In this document: piece by piece, positions 1 through 5,558 of the stretch | Numbering within the stretch: the first letter of the stretch is position 1 | Layout of the letters: every line of letters begins with the position of its first letter | Assembly (NCBI GenBank): GCA_902803185.1 | Contig: CADCOV010000215.1 | Coordinates: 1-6,368 of the forward strand | Length of the DNA stretch: 6,368 bases | Direction of reading: 5' to 3' | From: an uncultured Eubacteriales bacterium | GTDB lineage: Bacteria > Bacillota > Clostridia > Peptostreptococcales > Anaerovoracaceae | Notes under the pieces: generated by a model | What the model was told of the DNA's origin: nothing | Seen by the model: the letters and a program-made list of their open reading frames with translations, nothing else | Databases searched by the model: none | Made by a program: the position numbers and the translations under genes

Positions 1-200
1 TAGAAGTGTCAGCTTATGGATGGGCATTTACAATCCACAAAGGTGCACTAGGAATCTCAATTAACCAAACCCGGTCATATTCGTCGTTTGGGTTTACATA
101 ATCCGAATTTCTATGCCCGAAAATGCGATTTCCATCAAAATCTGCGCAGAAATCGGCAAAATTCGTTTTTCTGGCATGACCCCTCCGCGCCCCGCACACA
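1..200. other. AT-rich intergenic tail without a convincing gene
   Basis: By my count bases 1-180 are about 41% GC, while the two 60-base lines I counted in the neighbouring PurF-like gene are 55-58%. I see no recognisable protein. One tiny minus-strand frame, 177-94 (27 codons, beginning MPEKRILPISAQ), follows a GGAGG four bases before its ATG, just past the terminator. It could be a micro-gene but is more likely chance or part of a dispersed intergenic repeat. A longer minus-strand frame (238-14) runs through the terminator hairpin and is rejected. A six-base inverted repeat AAACCC/GGGTTT spans 67-95. Confidence 0.5.
104..165. repeat. Nested inverted repeats in the intergenic tail
   Basis: Outer arms CGAATTT (104-110) and AAATTCG (159-165) enclose inner arms CGATTTC (126-132) and GAAATCG (149-155), each seven perfect pairs. 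A ten-base perfect palindrome TCTGCGCAGA (141-150) sits inside and overlaps the inner right arm. On the plus strand TTTTT follows at 166-170. The nesting is uneven (15 unpaired bases on one side, 3 on the other). It may be a folded RNA, a weak plus-strand terminator or a unit of a dispersed repeat. Confidence 0.4.
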
Positions 201-234
201 TAAAAAGACCCCTCCCATCCCGGAAGGGGTCTTC
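201..234 (-). terminator. Intrinsic terminator after the PurF-like gene
   Basis: On the minus strand AAGACCCCT (225-233) pairs with AGGGGTCTT (205-213). Three further pairs (222-224 with 214-216, one of them G-T) close a five-base loop, and a T-run follows at 202-206. The hairpin starts 20 bases after the stop codon. It should end the purF-like transcript and any read-through from the upstream operon. Confidence 0.92.
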
Positions 235-252
235 TCATCTTCTCATTTTCGT

Positions 253-1665
253 CTATTCCTGGCCATTCCAGCAGTAGGTGCAGAGGTTCTCCGGCGGGAG
301 TCCCACCGCTTCCAGCATGTCGTCCAGGCGGTTGAACTTCAGGGAATCGTAGCCCTGCTTGCGGCGGATCTCCTCCACCATGTTGGCGTAACGCTGGGTG
401 TCCGGGTTCGCGTATTCGGCCAGGGTCTCCGCGTCCACGTCGCCCTCCAGGTCGTAGATGACGCGGCGGGCCAAGAGCTCCATGTCGCTGGTGGACCGGG
501 AGAAGCCCAGGTACTTGCAGCCGTAGAGGATCGGCGGGCAGGCAGGCCTGACGTGGACCTCCTTGGCGCCGGCTTCCCTGAGGTACTCCGTCTTCTCCTT
601 GAGCTGGGTGCCCCGGACGATGGAGTCGTCGATCAGCAGGATGCGCTTGCCTTTGATGTTCTCCTGGACCGGCAGCAGCTTCATCCTGGCGATGAAGTCC
701 CGCTTGCTCTGGATCGTCGGCATGAAGGAACGCGGCCAGGTCGGGGTGTATTTGATGAACGGTCTGCCGTACGGGATGCCGGAGGCGTTGGAGTAGCCGA
801 TGGCGTGGGCGATGCCGGAGTCAGGGACGCCGGCGACGATGTCGATGTCGTCTTTGGTCATGTTGTCCCGCTTGGCCAGCATGCCGCCGCAGCGGTTCCG
901 CATGGCCTCGACGGAGACGCCTTCGTAGGCCGATGGCGGATAGCCGTAGTAGACCCACAGGAAGGTGCAGACCTTCATCTCCTTGCCCGGCGCCATCAGG
1001 GTCACCACCTCGTTCGGGGTCATGACCGCGATCTCGCCCGGGCCCAGCTCCTTGTAGAGCTCGTAATCCATGTTGACGAAGGAGTACTGCTCGAAGGCGG
1101 CGCAGAAGCCCTCCGGCTTGCGGCCGATGACCACAGGCGTGCGGCCCATCTTGTCGCGGGCCAGGTAGATGCCCTTCGGCGTCATCAAAAGGATGGTGAT
1201 GGAGCCGTCGATGACCTCCTGGGCGTAGTGGATGCCCTCCACCAGGTTGTCCTTGCGGTTGATCAAAGCCGCCACCAGCTCGGTGGCGTTGATCTCGCCG
1301 CCGCTCATCTCCATGAAGTGGAGGCCGGTGGTGTTCAGGATGTTCTTCACCAGGTCAGCGCTGTTGTTGATCTTGCCCACCGTGGAGATGGCGTAGGCGC
1401 CGTGGTGGGAACGGATGATGAGAGGCTGAGGCTCGTAGTCGCTGATGCAGCCGATGCCCATGTGGCCCTTCATGCCGTTGACGTCGTTGTTGAACTTGGT
1501 CCGGAACGGGCTGTTCTCGATGTTGTGGATCGCCCGGTTGAAGCCGTCCTCCCCATAGACGACCATGCCGGCCCTTCTGGTACCCAGGTGCGAATGATAA
1601 TCCGTCCCGAAGAACAGGTCAAAGACGCAGTCTTCGTTCTGCGCTGATGCGAAGAAACCTCCCAT
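253..1665 (-). CDS. Amidophosphoribosyltransferase-like (PurF family) protein with altered glutaminase site
   Basis: The protein has 470 residues and is cytoplasmic. PurF makes phosphoribosylamine from PRPP and glutamine, the first step of purine synthesis. The C-terminal half (about 235-400) is a clear PurF-type phosphoribosyltransferase: GVPDSG (279-284), a RSFMPTIQSKRDFIARMKL flexible-loop region (312-330) and the PRPP loop LLIDDSIVRGT (343-353). Cys233, Cys383, Cys462 and Cys465 line up with the four [4Fe-4S] ligands of the Bacillus enzyme. The N-terminal half is a Ntn-type amidotransferase domain with Cys13 after a 12-residue propeptide-like leader ending Glu-Asp. However, the usual HRGQ reads HLGT (26-29), the HVRY arginine segment reads CISD (73-76), HNG reads TVG (95-97), and the SDSE aspartate region reads NATE (126-129). 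Glutamine use is therefore doubtful. The gene has its own promoter and terminator and no other purine gene beside it. I recall similar proteins annotated as PurF in anaerobes; the true role is open. Confidence 0.88.
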   Translation of the reverse strand: MGGFFASAQNEDCVFDLFFGTDYHSHLGTRRAGMVVYGEDGFNRAIHNIENSPFRTKFNNDVNGMKGHMGIGCISDYEPQPLIIRSHHGAYAISTVGKINNSADLVKNILNTTGLHFMEMSGGEINATELVAALINRKDNLVEGIHYAQEVIDGSITILLMTPKGIYLARDKMGRTPVVIGRKPEGFCAAFEQYSFVNMDYELYKELGPGEIAVMTPNEVVTLMAPGKEMKVCTFLWVYYGYPPSAYEGVSVEAMRNRCGGMLAKRDNMTKDDIDIVAGVPDSGIAHAIGYSNASGIPYGRPFIKYTPTWPRSFMPTIQSKRDFIARMKLLPVQENIKGKRILLIDDSIVRGTQLKEKTEYLREAGAKEVHVRPACPPILYGCKYLGFSRSTSDMELLARRVIYDLEGDVDAETLAEYANPDTQRYANMVEEIRRKQGYDSLKFNRLDDMLEAVGLPPENLCTYCWNGQE

Positions 1666-1671
1666 TGAATG

Positions 1672-1680
1672 CCTCCTTTT
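1672..1680 (-). promoter_or_regulatory. Ribosome binding site of the PurF-like gene
   Basis: AAAAGGAGG on the minus strand lies six bases before the ATG at 1665. It matters because it supports an N-terminus of 12 residues ahead of the presumed catalytic Cys13, which is a propeptide layout. Confidence 0.85.
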
Positions 1681-1718
1681 TCGGTGAATGGCAGTCCGTA
1701 AAGTCCTTTAACTCGTTT

Positions 1719-1747
1719 ATTATACACGAACAGACCCTGCTTGTCCG
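1719..1747 (-). promoter_or_regulatory. Sigma-A type promoter of the PurF-like gene
   Basis: The minus strand has a perfect -10 box TATAAT (1719-1724), a 17-base spacer, and CGGACA (1742-1747), which matches four of six bases of the -35 consensus. The predicted transcript starts near 1712 and has a leader of about 46 bases, too short for a purine or PRPP riboswitch. A 12-base near-palindrome, TAAAG-GA-CTTTA (1699-1710), lies just past the predicted start and could be an operator, though this is weak. Confidence 0.75.
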
Positions 1748-1777
1748 TCGGTTTTCGCCAGTCAAAACTGTTTTTTT

Positions 1778-1801
1778 GGCAGGACATGATCAAGTCCTGC
1801 C
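1778..1801 (-). repeat. 24-base near-palindrome over the stop codon of the small membrane protein gene
   Basis: The arms GGCAGGAC and GTCCTGCC pair perfectly (8 bp), and the central TTGATCAT is itself palindromic except for one mismatched pair, so 11 of 12 base pairs in the two halves are symmetric. It covers the TGA stop at 1790-1792. On the minus strand it is followed by seven A residues, not T residues, so it does not look like an intrinsic terminator. It could be an operator about 30 bases upstream of the -35 box of the next gene, or an mRNA 3'-end stem that blocks exonucleases. Confidence 0.6.
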
Positions 1802-2206
1802 GCCGCACACTCGGATCGCGTGCCGCAGCAGCAGATACGCTCCCGCCATCAAAACCAGTCCCCCACCGTCGAAGGCGATGAACCTGAGGAGGCTCGCCGC
1901 CAGCATACCGTGCCCCTCCGGGAGCGACAGAAGGATCCCCGTCTCCCCCAAGACCCCGATCGCCTGCTGCGCCAGCACCACCAGGTAGAGGGCGCGGTGG
2001 CGGGACGGCGCCGCGATGACCGGCGGGTAGGTGGCGTTCCACATCAGGAAAGCCACGCCCAGCCCCCGCACCGCCGCCTCGCCGGCGGCGCCGCTGAGCT
2101 CATAGGCCCCGGCGAATCGCCCGGGCCACAGGACGAACTGCAGCGCGCACTGGACGTTCAGGCAAAAAACGGCGAGGACAGCCGCCCGGGCTGTCCATTC
2201 GCTCAT
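1790..2206 (-). CDS. Small four-helix membrane protein of unknown function
   Basis: I do not recognise a named family with certainty. From the ATG at 2206 the protein has 138 residues and is very hydrophobic, with likely membrane helices at about 7-26, 47-64, 72-94 and 100-127. Conserved-looking points are YELSGAAGEAAVRGLG (35-50), the WNATYPPV turn after helix 2 (56-63) and the RFIAFDGGG stretch in helix 4 (108-116). The start is uncertain. The ATG at 2206 begins 13 bases after the lipoprotein stop and gives a normal short N-terminus, but its ribosome site (ACGGAAA) is weak. An in-frame ATG at 2239 overlaps the lipoprotein gene and has GAGGAG about ten bases upstream; using it adds 11 mostly polar residues. 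Either choice implies translational coupling with the lipoprotein gene. No intrinsic terminator follows the stop. Confidence 0.75.
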   Translation of the reverse strand: MSEWTARAAVLAVFCLNVQCALQFVLWPGRFAGAYELSGAAGEAAVRGLGVAFLMWNATYPPVIAAPSRHRALYLVVLAQQAIGVLGETGILLSLPEGHGMLAASLLRFIAFDGGGLVLMAGAYLLLRHAIRVCGGRT

Positions 2207-2219
2207 TCTATTTCCGTTT

Positions 2220-3080
2220 TCAGTGTTCCGCTGTATCATAGCGCCACAGCTCCTCGCCATTCGCGTCTAAGAAGAGGAAAGCGACAGAAGGGTCCTTGAT
2301 GCCCATCTGCACCAGGAGCGACAGCAGGGTGTCGGCCTGTCCCTGATATTCAGCCTCCTGCTCCTCAAAACTCTTCACGAGGGCCTCCAGATCCACCTGA
2401 TCCTTCGTGACGTCCGTGAACGTATAGCAATTCAACATCTTATTGCCTTCAGCCTTGACTTCAAAGAGCAAGCCTTCTTCTTTCAGCTGCTCGTTGACTG
2501 TCGCCGCCTGAGCCTGCATCGTCTCGGAGTTCACGAACTCCTCCATCGTCATCGCCGTATCGTCATCCACCTCTCCGGCCTCTGCATCGGCAACTTCCTC
2601 AGCGGTGAGCTCCGCCTCCGTAAAGTCCGCGCTCCAGATGAGGTCCCCATCCTGCGTATAGTACTCGTAGCGGACGATCGGGTCTTTGATGCCCATGGAG
2701 ATCATATCCTCCATGATGCCCTTCATGCTGCTTCCGAGCACGCTGCGCTGCAGGTCCAGCCCCGCCACGGTCTGTGCTTCGTCCACCTCGTCCTGATAGG
2801 TATAGGCATAGATGAAAGTGTTCCCTTCGGTGAGGACCTCCATCTCCATACCCATTTCGGAGACGGTTTTCTTCAGTTCATCGATCGAGTCCTGAGGGAT
2901 CTTCGCGAGATAGTCCGCCGCCGTCGGACCGCTCTCCTCCGGCTCCTCCGCCGGTTCCTCCGCAGGCTCCTCGTTCTTTTCGATCTCGCCGCTGTCCTCC
3001 TTGGAGCCGCAGGCGGTCATCCCGAGCATGGACACCGCCAAAGCCAGGCTGAGCAAAACCGCAAGTACTCTCTTCTTCAT
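2220..3080 (-). CDS. Lipoprotein with two tandem DUF4854-like domains
   Basis: The protein has 286 residues and no assigned function. Residues 1-23 are a lipoprotein signal: basic MKKR, a hydrophobic core, then the lipobox LGMTAC, with Cys24 as the expected lipid-modified residue. A glutamate-rich linker (28-50, with EEPA repeats) should hold the domains away from the membrane. Two similar domains follow, at about 57-153 and 181-284. Each has a helix, then an EGN-containing strand (85-87; 211-213), a Y-x-F/Y-T strand, another long helix, an identical MGIKDP (129-134; 259-264), and a closing G-x-x-x-W strand. I think these resemble DUF4854, from memory only. The ribosome site AGGAGG (3090-3095) lies nine bases before the ATG. 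The gene sits 27 bases after the hydrolase stop and 13 bases before the next start, consistent with one operon of cell-surface proteins. Confidence 0.85.
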   Translation of the reverse strand: MKKRVLAVLLSLALAVSMLGMTACGSKEDSGEIEKNEEPAEEPAEEPEESGPTAADYLAKIPQDSIDELKKTVSEMGMEMEVLTEGNTFIYAYTYQDEVDEAQTVAGLDLQRSVLGSSMKGIMEDMISMGIKDPIVRYEYYTQDGDLIWSADFTEAELTAEEVADAEAGEVDDDTAMTMEEFVNSETMQAQAATVNEQLKEEGLLFEVKAEGNKMLNCYTFTDVTKDQVDLEALVKSFEEQEAEYQGQADTLLSLLVQMGIKDPSVAFLFLDANGEELWRYDTAEH

Positions 3081-3107
3081 CGTCTTCTTCCTCCTGTTGT
3101 CATATCG

Positions 3108-4244
3108 CTATGGTTCACAGTAGCCGCAGGGCCGGTATCCTTCCGCCACCGTCTCTCTGGGTGCCTGTGTATAGGTCCGGTTCTTCTCGCTGATCTCCGC
3201 TGCCCTGGGGCACCAGACCTCGTGGAAGACCTTGGATCTCGTGTTCAGGATGTAGGTCGTGCCCTCCGGGACCTCCAGGGGCGCCGCGGCGTTTCTCGTC
3301 ATGTCCCCCGGCGTCTCAAGAGCGGCGCTGTCCGCCTCCTTCTCCACCGTCCATGATACACCCTTCCCGTCGCTGACGCAAAGGATATCTCCCATGAGAT
3401 CCGTCCGGTAGATGGAGGCCCCGACCTCAGTGAGGCGGGTGAGCACGCTCTCCATCGGATGGCCGTAGTCGTTCCCCGCCCCGACGGAGATCACCGCATA
3501 GGCCGGATCCACCTCCCTGAGGAACGGGTACGAGCTGGCGTTCCCGCTGCCGTGGTGGCCCACCTTGAGCACCGTGCTCCTGAGCTTCACGCCGGCGTCC
3601 AGGAGGCTTTGTTCCTCCTCCTTCTCCATGTCGCCGGTGAAGAGGAAGGAGGTCTTCCCGTAGGTCACCCGTACGATCAGGCAGTCGTTGTTCAGGTCCG
3701 CCGGGTCATCCGGTGCCGCGACCGGCCCCAGGATCTCGACCTCGGCGCTCCCCAGCTCGTAAATGTCGCCGGGCTTCGGGACCGTGAGGGCGACCCCCTG
3801 CTCGTCCAGATAGCGGAGGAAGGCTTGGAACCCCCGGCCGTCGTATTCCGTGACCGGTGACAGCGCGGTCTCCGCCTCCGCCACGTTCAGGGCAGCCGCC
3901 AGACCGCCGACGTGGTCCTCGTGGGGATGGGAGTTCACGATCAGCTTGAGCGTTCGGATCCCCTGCTGCTCCAAAGTGCTGTAGATCTTCTGCGACGCCT
4001 CCGCCGGACCGCCGTCGATCAGCATCGCCTCGCCGTCGCAGAGGACCAAAGCCGCATCCCCCTGCCCCACGTCCAGGAACCGGACGGAGAAGCTGGACCC
4101 CTCCGGCACCTTCGCCGCGTGATCAAAGGGCGGCAGCTCCTGCCAGGCCAGGAACGCCAGGACCACCAAAGCGAAAAACAGCAAGGTGACCAAAGCGTTT
4201 TTGATCCGCCATCCCAGTCTCCCGCTGCTTCTCTCTCTCGTCAT
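3108..4244 (-). CDS. Membrane-anchored ComEC-like metallo-beta-lactamase-fold hydrolase with zinc-binding tail
   Basis: The protein has 378 residues. A basic N-terminus (RERSSGRLGWRIKN) precedes one membrane helix at about 16-34, so by the positive-inside rule the rest should face outside the cell. Residues 52-300 match the metallo-beta-lactamase domain found at the end of the DNA-uptake protein ComEC: FLDVGQGDA (57-64), the metal motif HPHEDH (His106, His108, Asp110, His111), TGD (Asp205), GHHGS (His230, His231) and His262 in YGHP. The multi-helix competence channel of full ComEC is absent. Residues 331-376 form a small module starting YILNTRSKVFH, with His341, Cys345, Cys373 and Cys376, resembling the Ada-like metal-binding tail seen on some secreted nucleases. 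Likely role: an extracellular or surface phosphodiesterase or nuclease; this is inference. The start ATG lies in the ATGA overlap with the reductase gene, with an AAGGCGGA ribosome site upstream. Confidence 0.9.
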   Translation of the reverse strand: MTRERSSGRLGWRIKNALVTLLFFALVVLAFLAWQELPPFDHAAKVPEGSSFSVRFLDVGQGDAALVLCDGEAMLIDGGPAEASQKIYSTLEQQGIRTLKLIVNSHPHEDHVGGLAAALNVAEAETALSPVTEYDGRGFQAFLRYLDEQGVALTVPKPGDIYELGSAEVEILGPVAAPDDPADLNNDCLIVRVTYGKTSFLFTGDMEKEEEQSLLDAGVKLRSTVLKVGHHGSGNASSYPFLREVDPAYAVISVGAGNDYGHPMESVLTRLTEVGASIYRTDLMGDILCVSDGKGVSWTVEKEADSAALETPGDMTRNAAAPLEVPEGTTYILNTRSKVFHEVWCPRAAEISEKNRTYTQAPRETVAEGYRPCGYCEP

Positions 4245-5464
4245 GACCGATCCGCCTTCTCTATTTTCTTCGCCCCGCCCACGTTCCGGTAGAGGAACTT
4301 ACCGGCGACGGCGCTGGCGATCTTATACGGCAAAGGCCTGAGCGCCCGGTCCGCCTCCTTCAGCTTCTGCCGGATCGGCAGGTGCTGCGGGCAGTGCTTC
4401 TCGCATTTGCCGCAGCCAATGCACTGGGTGGCGAAGCCCGGTTCCTTGCGGAGGGCCACCGCCTGCATGAACTGATGCCGGCCGAAGCGCTTGCCTTCTG
4501 TGTACATGGTGTTGTAGCCGCTGAAGATCCCCGGGATATCCACGCCCTTCGGGCAAGGCATGCAGTAGCCGCAGCCGGTGCAGCCCACCTTGACCTTCTT
4601 CGCGATGATGGCCTTCACGTCCTCGATGAGGGTCCTCTCCTCCTCCGTGAGGCAGCCCGGCAGCGCCTCCGACGCGGCCCGGCAGTTCTCCCGCACCATC
4701 TCCTCCGAGTTCATGCCGGAGAGGATGACGGTGACCGCCTCCTGGTCCCAGAGCCAGCGCAGGCCCAGCTCCGCCGGGCTCTTGCCGCCGCCCCGCTTCG
4801 CGATGGCCTTCTTCGCCTCCTCAGGAAGGAGGTCCACCAGCCTGCCGCCCCGGAGCGGTTCCATGATGACCACCGGGATCCCCTTGGAGTGGGCGTACTC
4901 CACGCCCCTGCGGCCCGCCTGGGTGTTCTCGTCGCTGTAGTTGTACTGGACCTGGCAGAAGTCCCAGTCGTAGGCGTCCAGCAGCTCCAGAAAGATCTCC
5001 GTGCTGCCGTGCAAGGAGAAGCCGATGTTGCGGATCTCGCCGCTCTCCTTCTTCTCCCGGATCCAGTCCTCGATCCCCAGGGCCACCAGCTTGTCCCACT
5101 CCGGCACATCTGTCAGCATGTGCATCAGGTAGTACTCCACGTGGTCCGTCTTCAGGCGCCTGAGCTGCTCCGCGAAGTAGCGGTCGATGGCGGCCCGGCT
5201 CCCGATCAGGTACTGGGGCAGCTTGGTCGCGATGCTGACCTTGTCCCTGAGGCCGTTCCGTTCCAGGATGGTGCCCAGGGCCTCCTCGCTGCCCGGATAG
5301 ATGTAGGCGGTATCGAAGTAGTTGACCCCCTCCTCGATGGCCAGCAAAAGCTCCTTCTCGGCTTTGTCCAGATCGATGCCCCGGACGCCCTTCGTAAATC
5401 TCATGCATCCGTATCCCAGTGCGGACAGCGGTGTTCCATATCGGTCATTTCTGTACTGCATCAT
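4241..5464 (-). CDS. Aldo/keto reductase with C-terminal double [4Fe-4S] cluster domain
   Basis: This is a predicted cytoplasmic oxidoreductase of 407 residues. Residues 1-285 form the aldo/keto reductase TIM barrel: RYGTPLSALGYGCMRF near the start, the active-site tetrad Asp51 and Tyr56 (in FDTAYIYPGSE), Lys81 (IATK) and His115 (LMH), and the nicotinamide-side segment VQYNYSDEN at 172-180. Residues 295-304 hold CTGCGYCMPC and 348-358 hold CIGCGKCEKHC, followed by Pro; these are two four-cysteine ferredoxin-like motifs expected to bind two [4Fe-4S] clusters. Relatives with this layout are common in anaerobes and probably pass electrons between NAD(P)H and an iron-sulfur partner, but the substrate is not known. 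Its stop overlaps the next gene's start by four bases (ATGA), so translation is probably coupled. The start is set by AGGAGAGG just upstream; 5461 (MQYRN) is an equally possible start. Confidence 0.93.
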   Translation of the reverse strand: MMQYRNDRYGTPLSALGYGCMRFTKGVRGIDLDKAEKELLLAIEEGVNYFDTAYIYPGSEEALGTILERNGLRDKVSIATKLPQYLIGSRAAIDRYFAEQLRRLKTDHVEYYLMHMLTDVPEWDKLVALGIEDWIREKKESGEIRNIGFSLHGSTEIFLELLDAYDWDFCQVQYNYSDENTQAGRRGVEYAHSKGIPVVIMEPLRGGRLVDLLPEEAKKAIAKRGGGKSPAELGLRWLWDQEAVTVILSGMNSEEMVRENCRAASEALPGCLTEEERTLIEDVKAIIAKKVKVGCTGCGYCMPCPKGVDIPGIFSGYNTMYTEGKRFGRHQFMQAVALRKEPGFATQCIGCGKCEKHCPQHLPIRQKLKEADRALRPLPYKIASAVAGKFLYRNVGGAKKIEKADRS

Positions 5465-5467
5465 GCA

Positions 5468-5475
5468 CCTCTCCT
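5468..5475 (-). promoter_or_regulatory. Ribosome binding site fixing the aldo/keto reductase start
   Basis: The minus strand reads AGGAGAGG here, three bases before the first of two adjacent ATG codons (5464 and 5461) and six before the second. Its GGAG core lies six bases before the first ATG. This makes 5464 or 5461 the start and argues against the in-frame ATGs at 5521 and 5485, which lack such a site and would add residues unlike the family's usual beginning. Confidence 0.75.
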
Positions 5476-5514
5476 GTGCTTCCATCGATGCCGGCCGCCC
5501 TCCAAAGGCGCACG

Positions 5515-5549
5515 ACAACATCGTTAACTATATCAAAAACATCGTTTAC
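5515..5549 (-). promoter_or_regulatory. Two 14-base direct repeats 21 bases apart around a possible -10 box
   Basis: In the gap before the aldo/keto reductase gene, plus-strand positions 5515-5528 and 5536-5549 match at 12 of 14 bases, with the core AACATCGTT identical at 5517-5525 and 5538-5546. The spacing of 21 bases is two helical turns, so a protein bound to both copies would sit on one face of the DNA. Each copy is also a small palindrome (minus strand AAC-GAT-GTT; the upstream copy extends to AAAC-GAT-GTTT). The minus-strand hexamer TATAGT (5527-5532), a fair -10 box, lies between the cores. I see no good -35 box 16-18 bases upstream, so a promoter here would need an activator or be weak. 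That this is an operator is inference. Confidence 0.4.
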
Positions 5550-5558
5550 GTTCCGGCG

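Noticed and set aside
14..238. Minus-strand frame of 74 codons at the window's low end
   Set aside because: Its first codons are the terminator hairpin itself, and the rest has no recognisable domain or ribosome site.
88..1647. Long plus-strand open frame of 519 codons
   Set aside because: It lies antisense to the PurF-like gene, crosses its terminator and encodes low-complexity Val/Asp/Ala/His-rich sequence typical of the complement of a GC-rich gene.
1748..1755. AAAACCGA on the minus strand as a PurR box
   Set aside because: Only about eight of thirteen positions fit the remembered consensus, and the usual second copy is absent.
1666..1789. Purine or PRPP riboswitch ahead of the PurF-like gene
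   Set aside because: The leader from the predicted start is only about 46 bases and shows no multi-helix aptamer or terminator/antiterminator pair.
1771..1801. Hairpin plus homopolymer run as an intrinsic terminator of the upstream operon
   Set aside because: Read on the transcribed strand the hairpin is followed by seven A residues, not T residues; on the other strand the T-run comes before the stem.
1470..2042. Minus-strand frame of 190 codons across the small membrane protein gene, the promoter gap and the PurF-like start
   Set aside because: It overlaps two better genes in another frame and is Arg/Gly/Ala/Pro-rich shadow sequence.
3459..4292. Plus-strand frames opposite the metallo-beta-lactamase gene
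   Set aside because: They are reverse-complement shadows of a well-supported gene and lack family-like sequence.
5465..5521. Upstream in-frame ATGs at 5521 and 5485 as starts of the aldo/keto reductase
   Set aside because: AGGAGAGG lies directly before the ATG pair at 5464/5461, and the extra residues do not look like the family's N-terminus.
4382..5527. Plus-strand open frame of 381 codons opposite the aldo/keto reductase
   Set aside because: No recognisable domain, biased Leu/Arg/Val/Ala composition, and the minus strand holds a clear enzyme with all catalytic residues.
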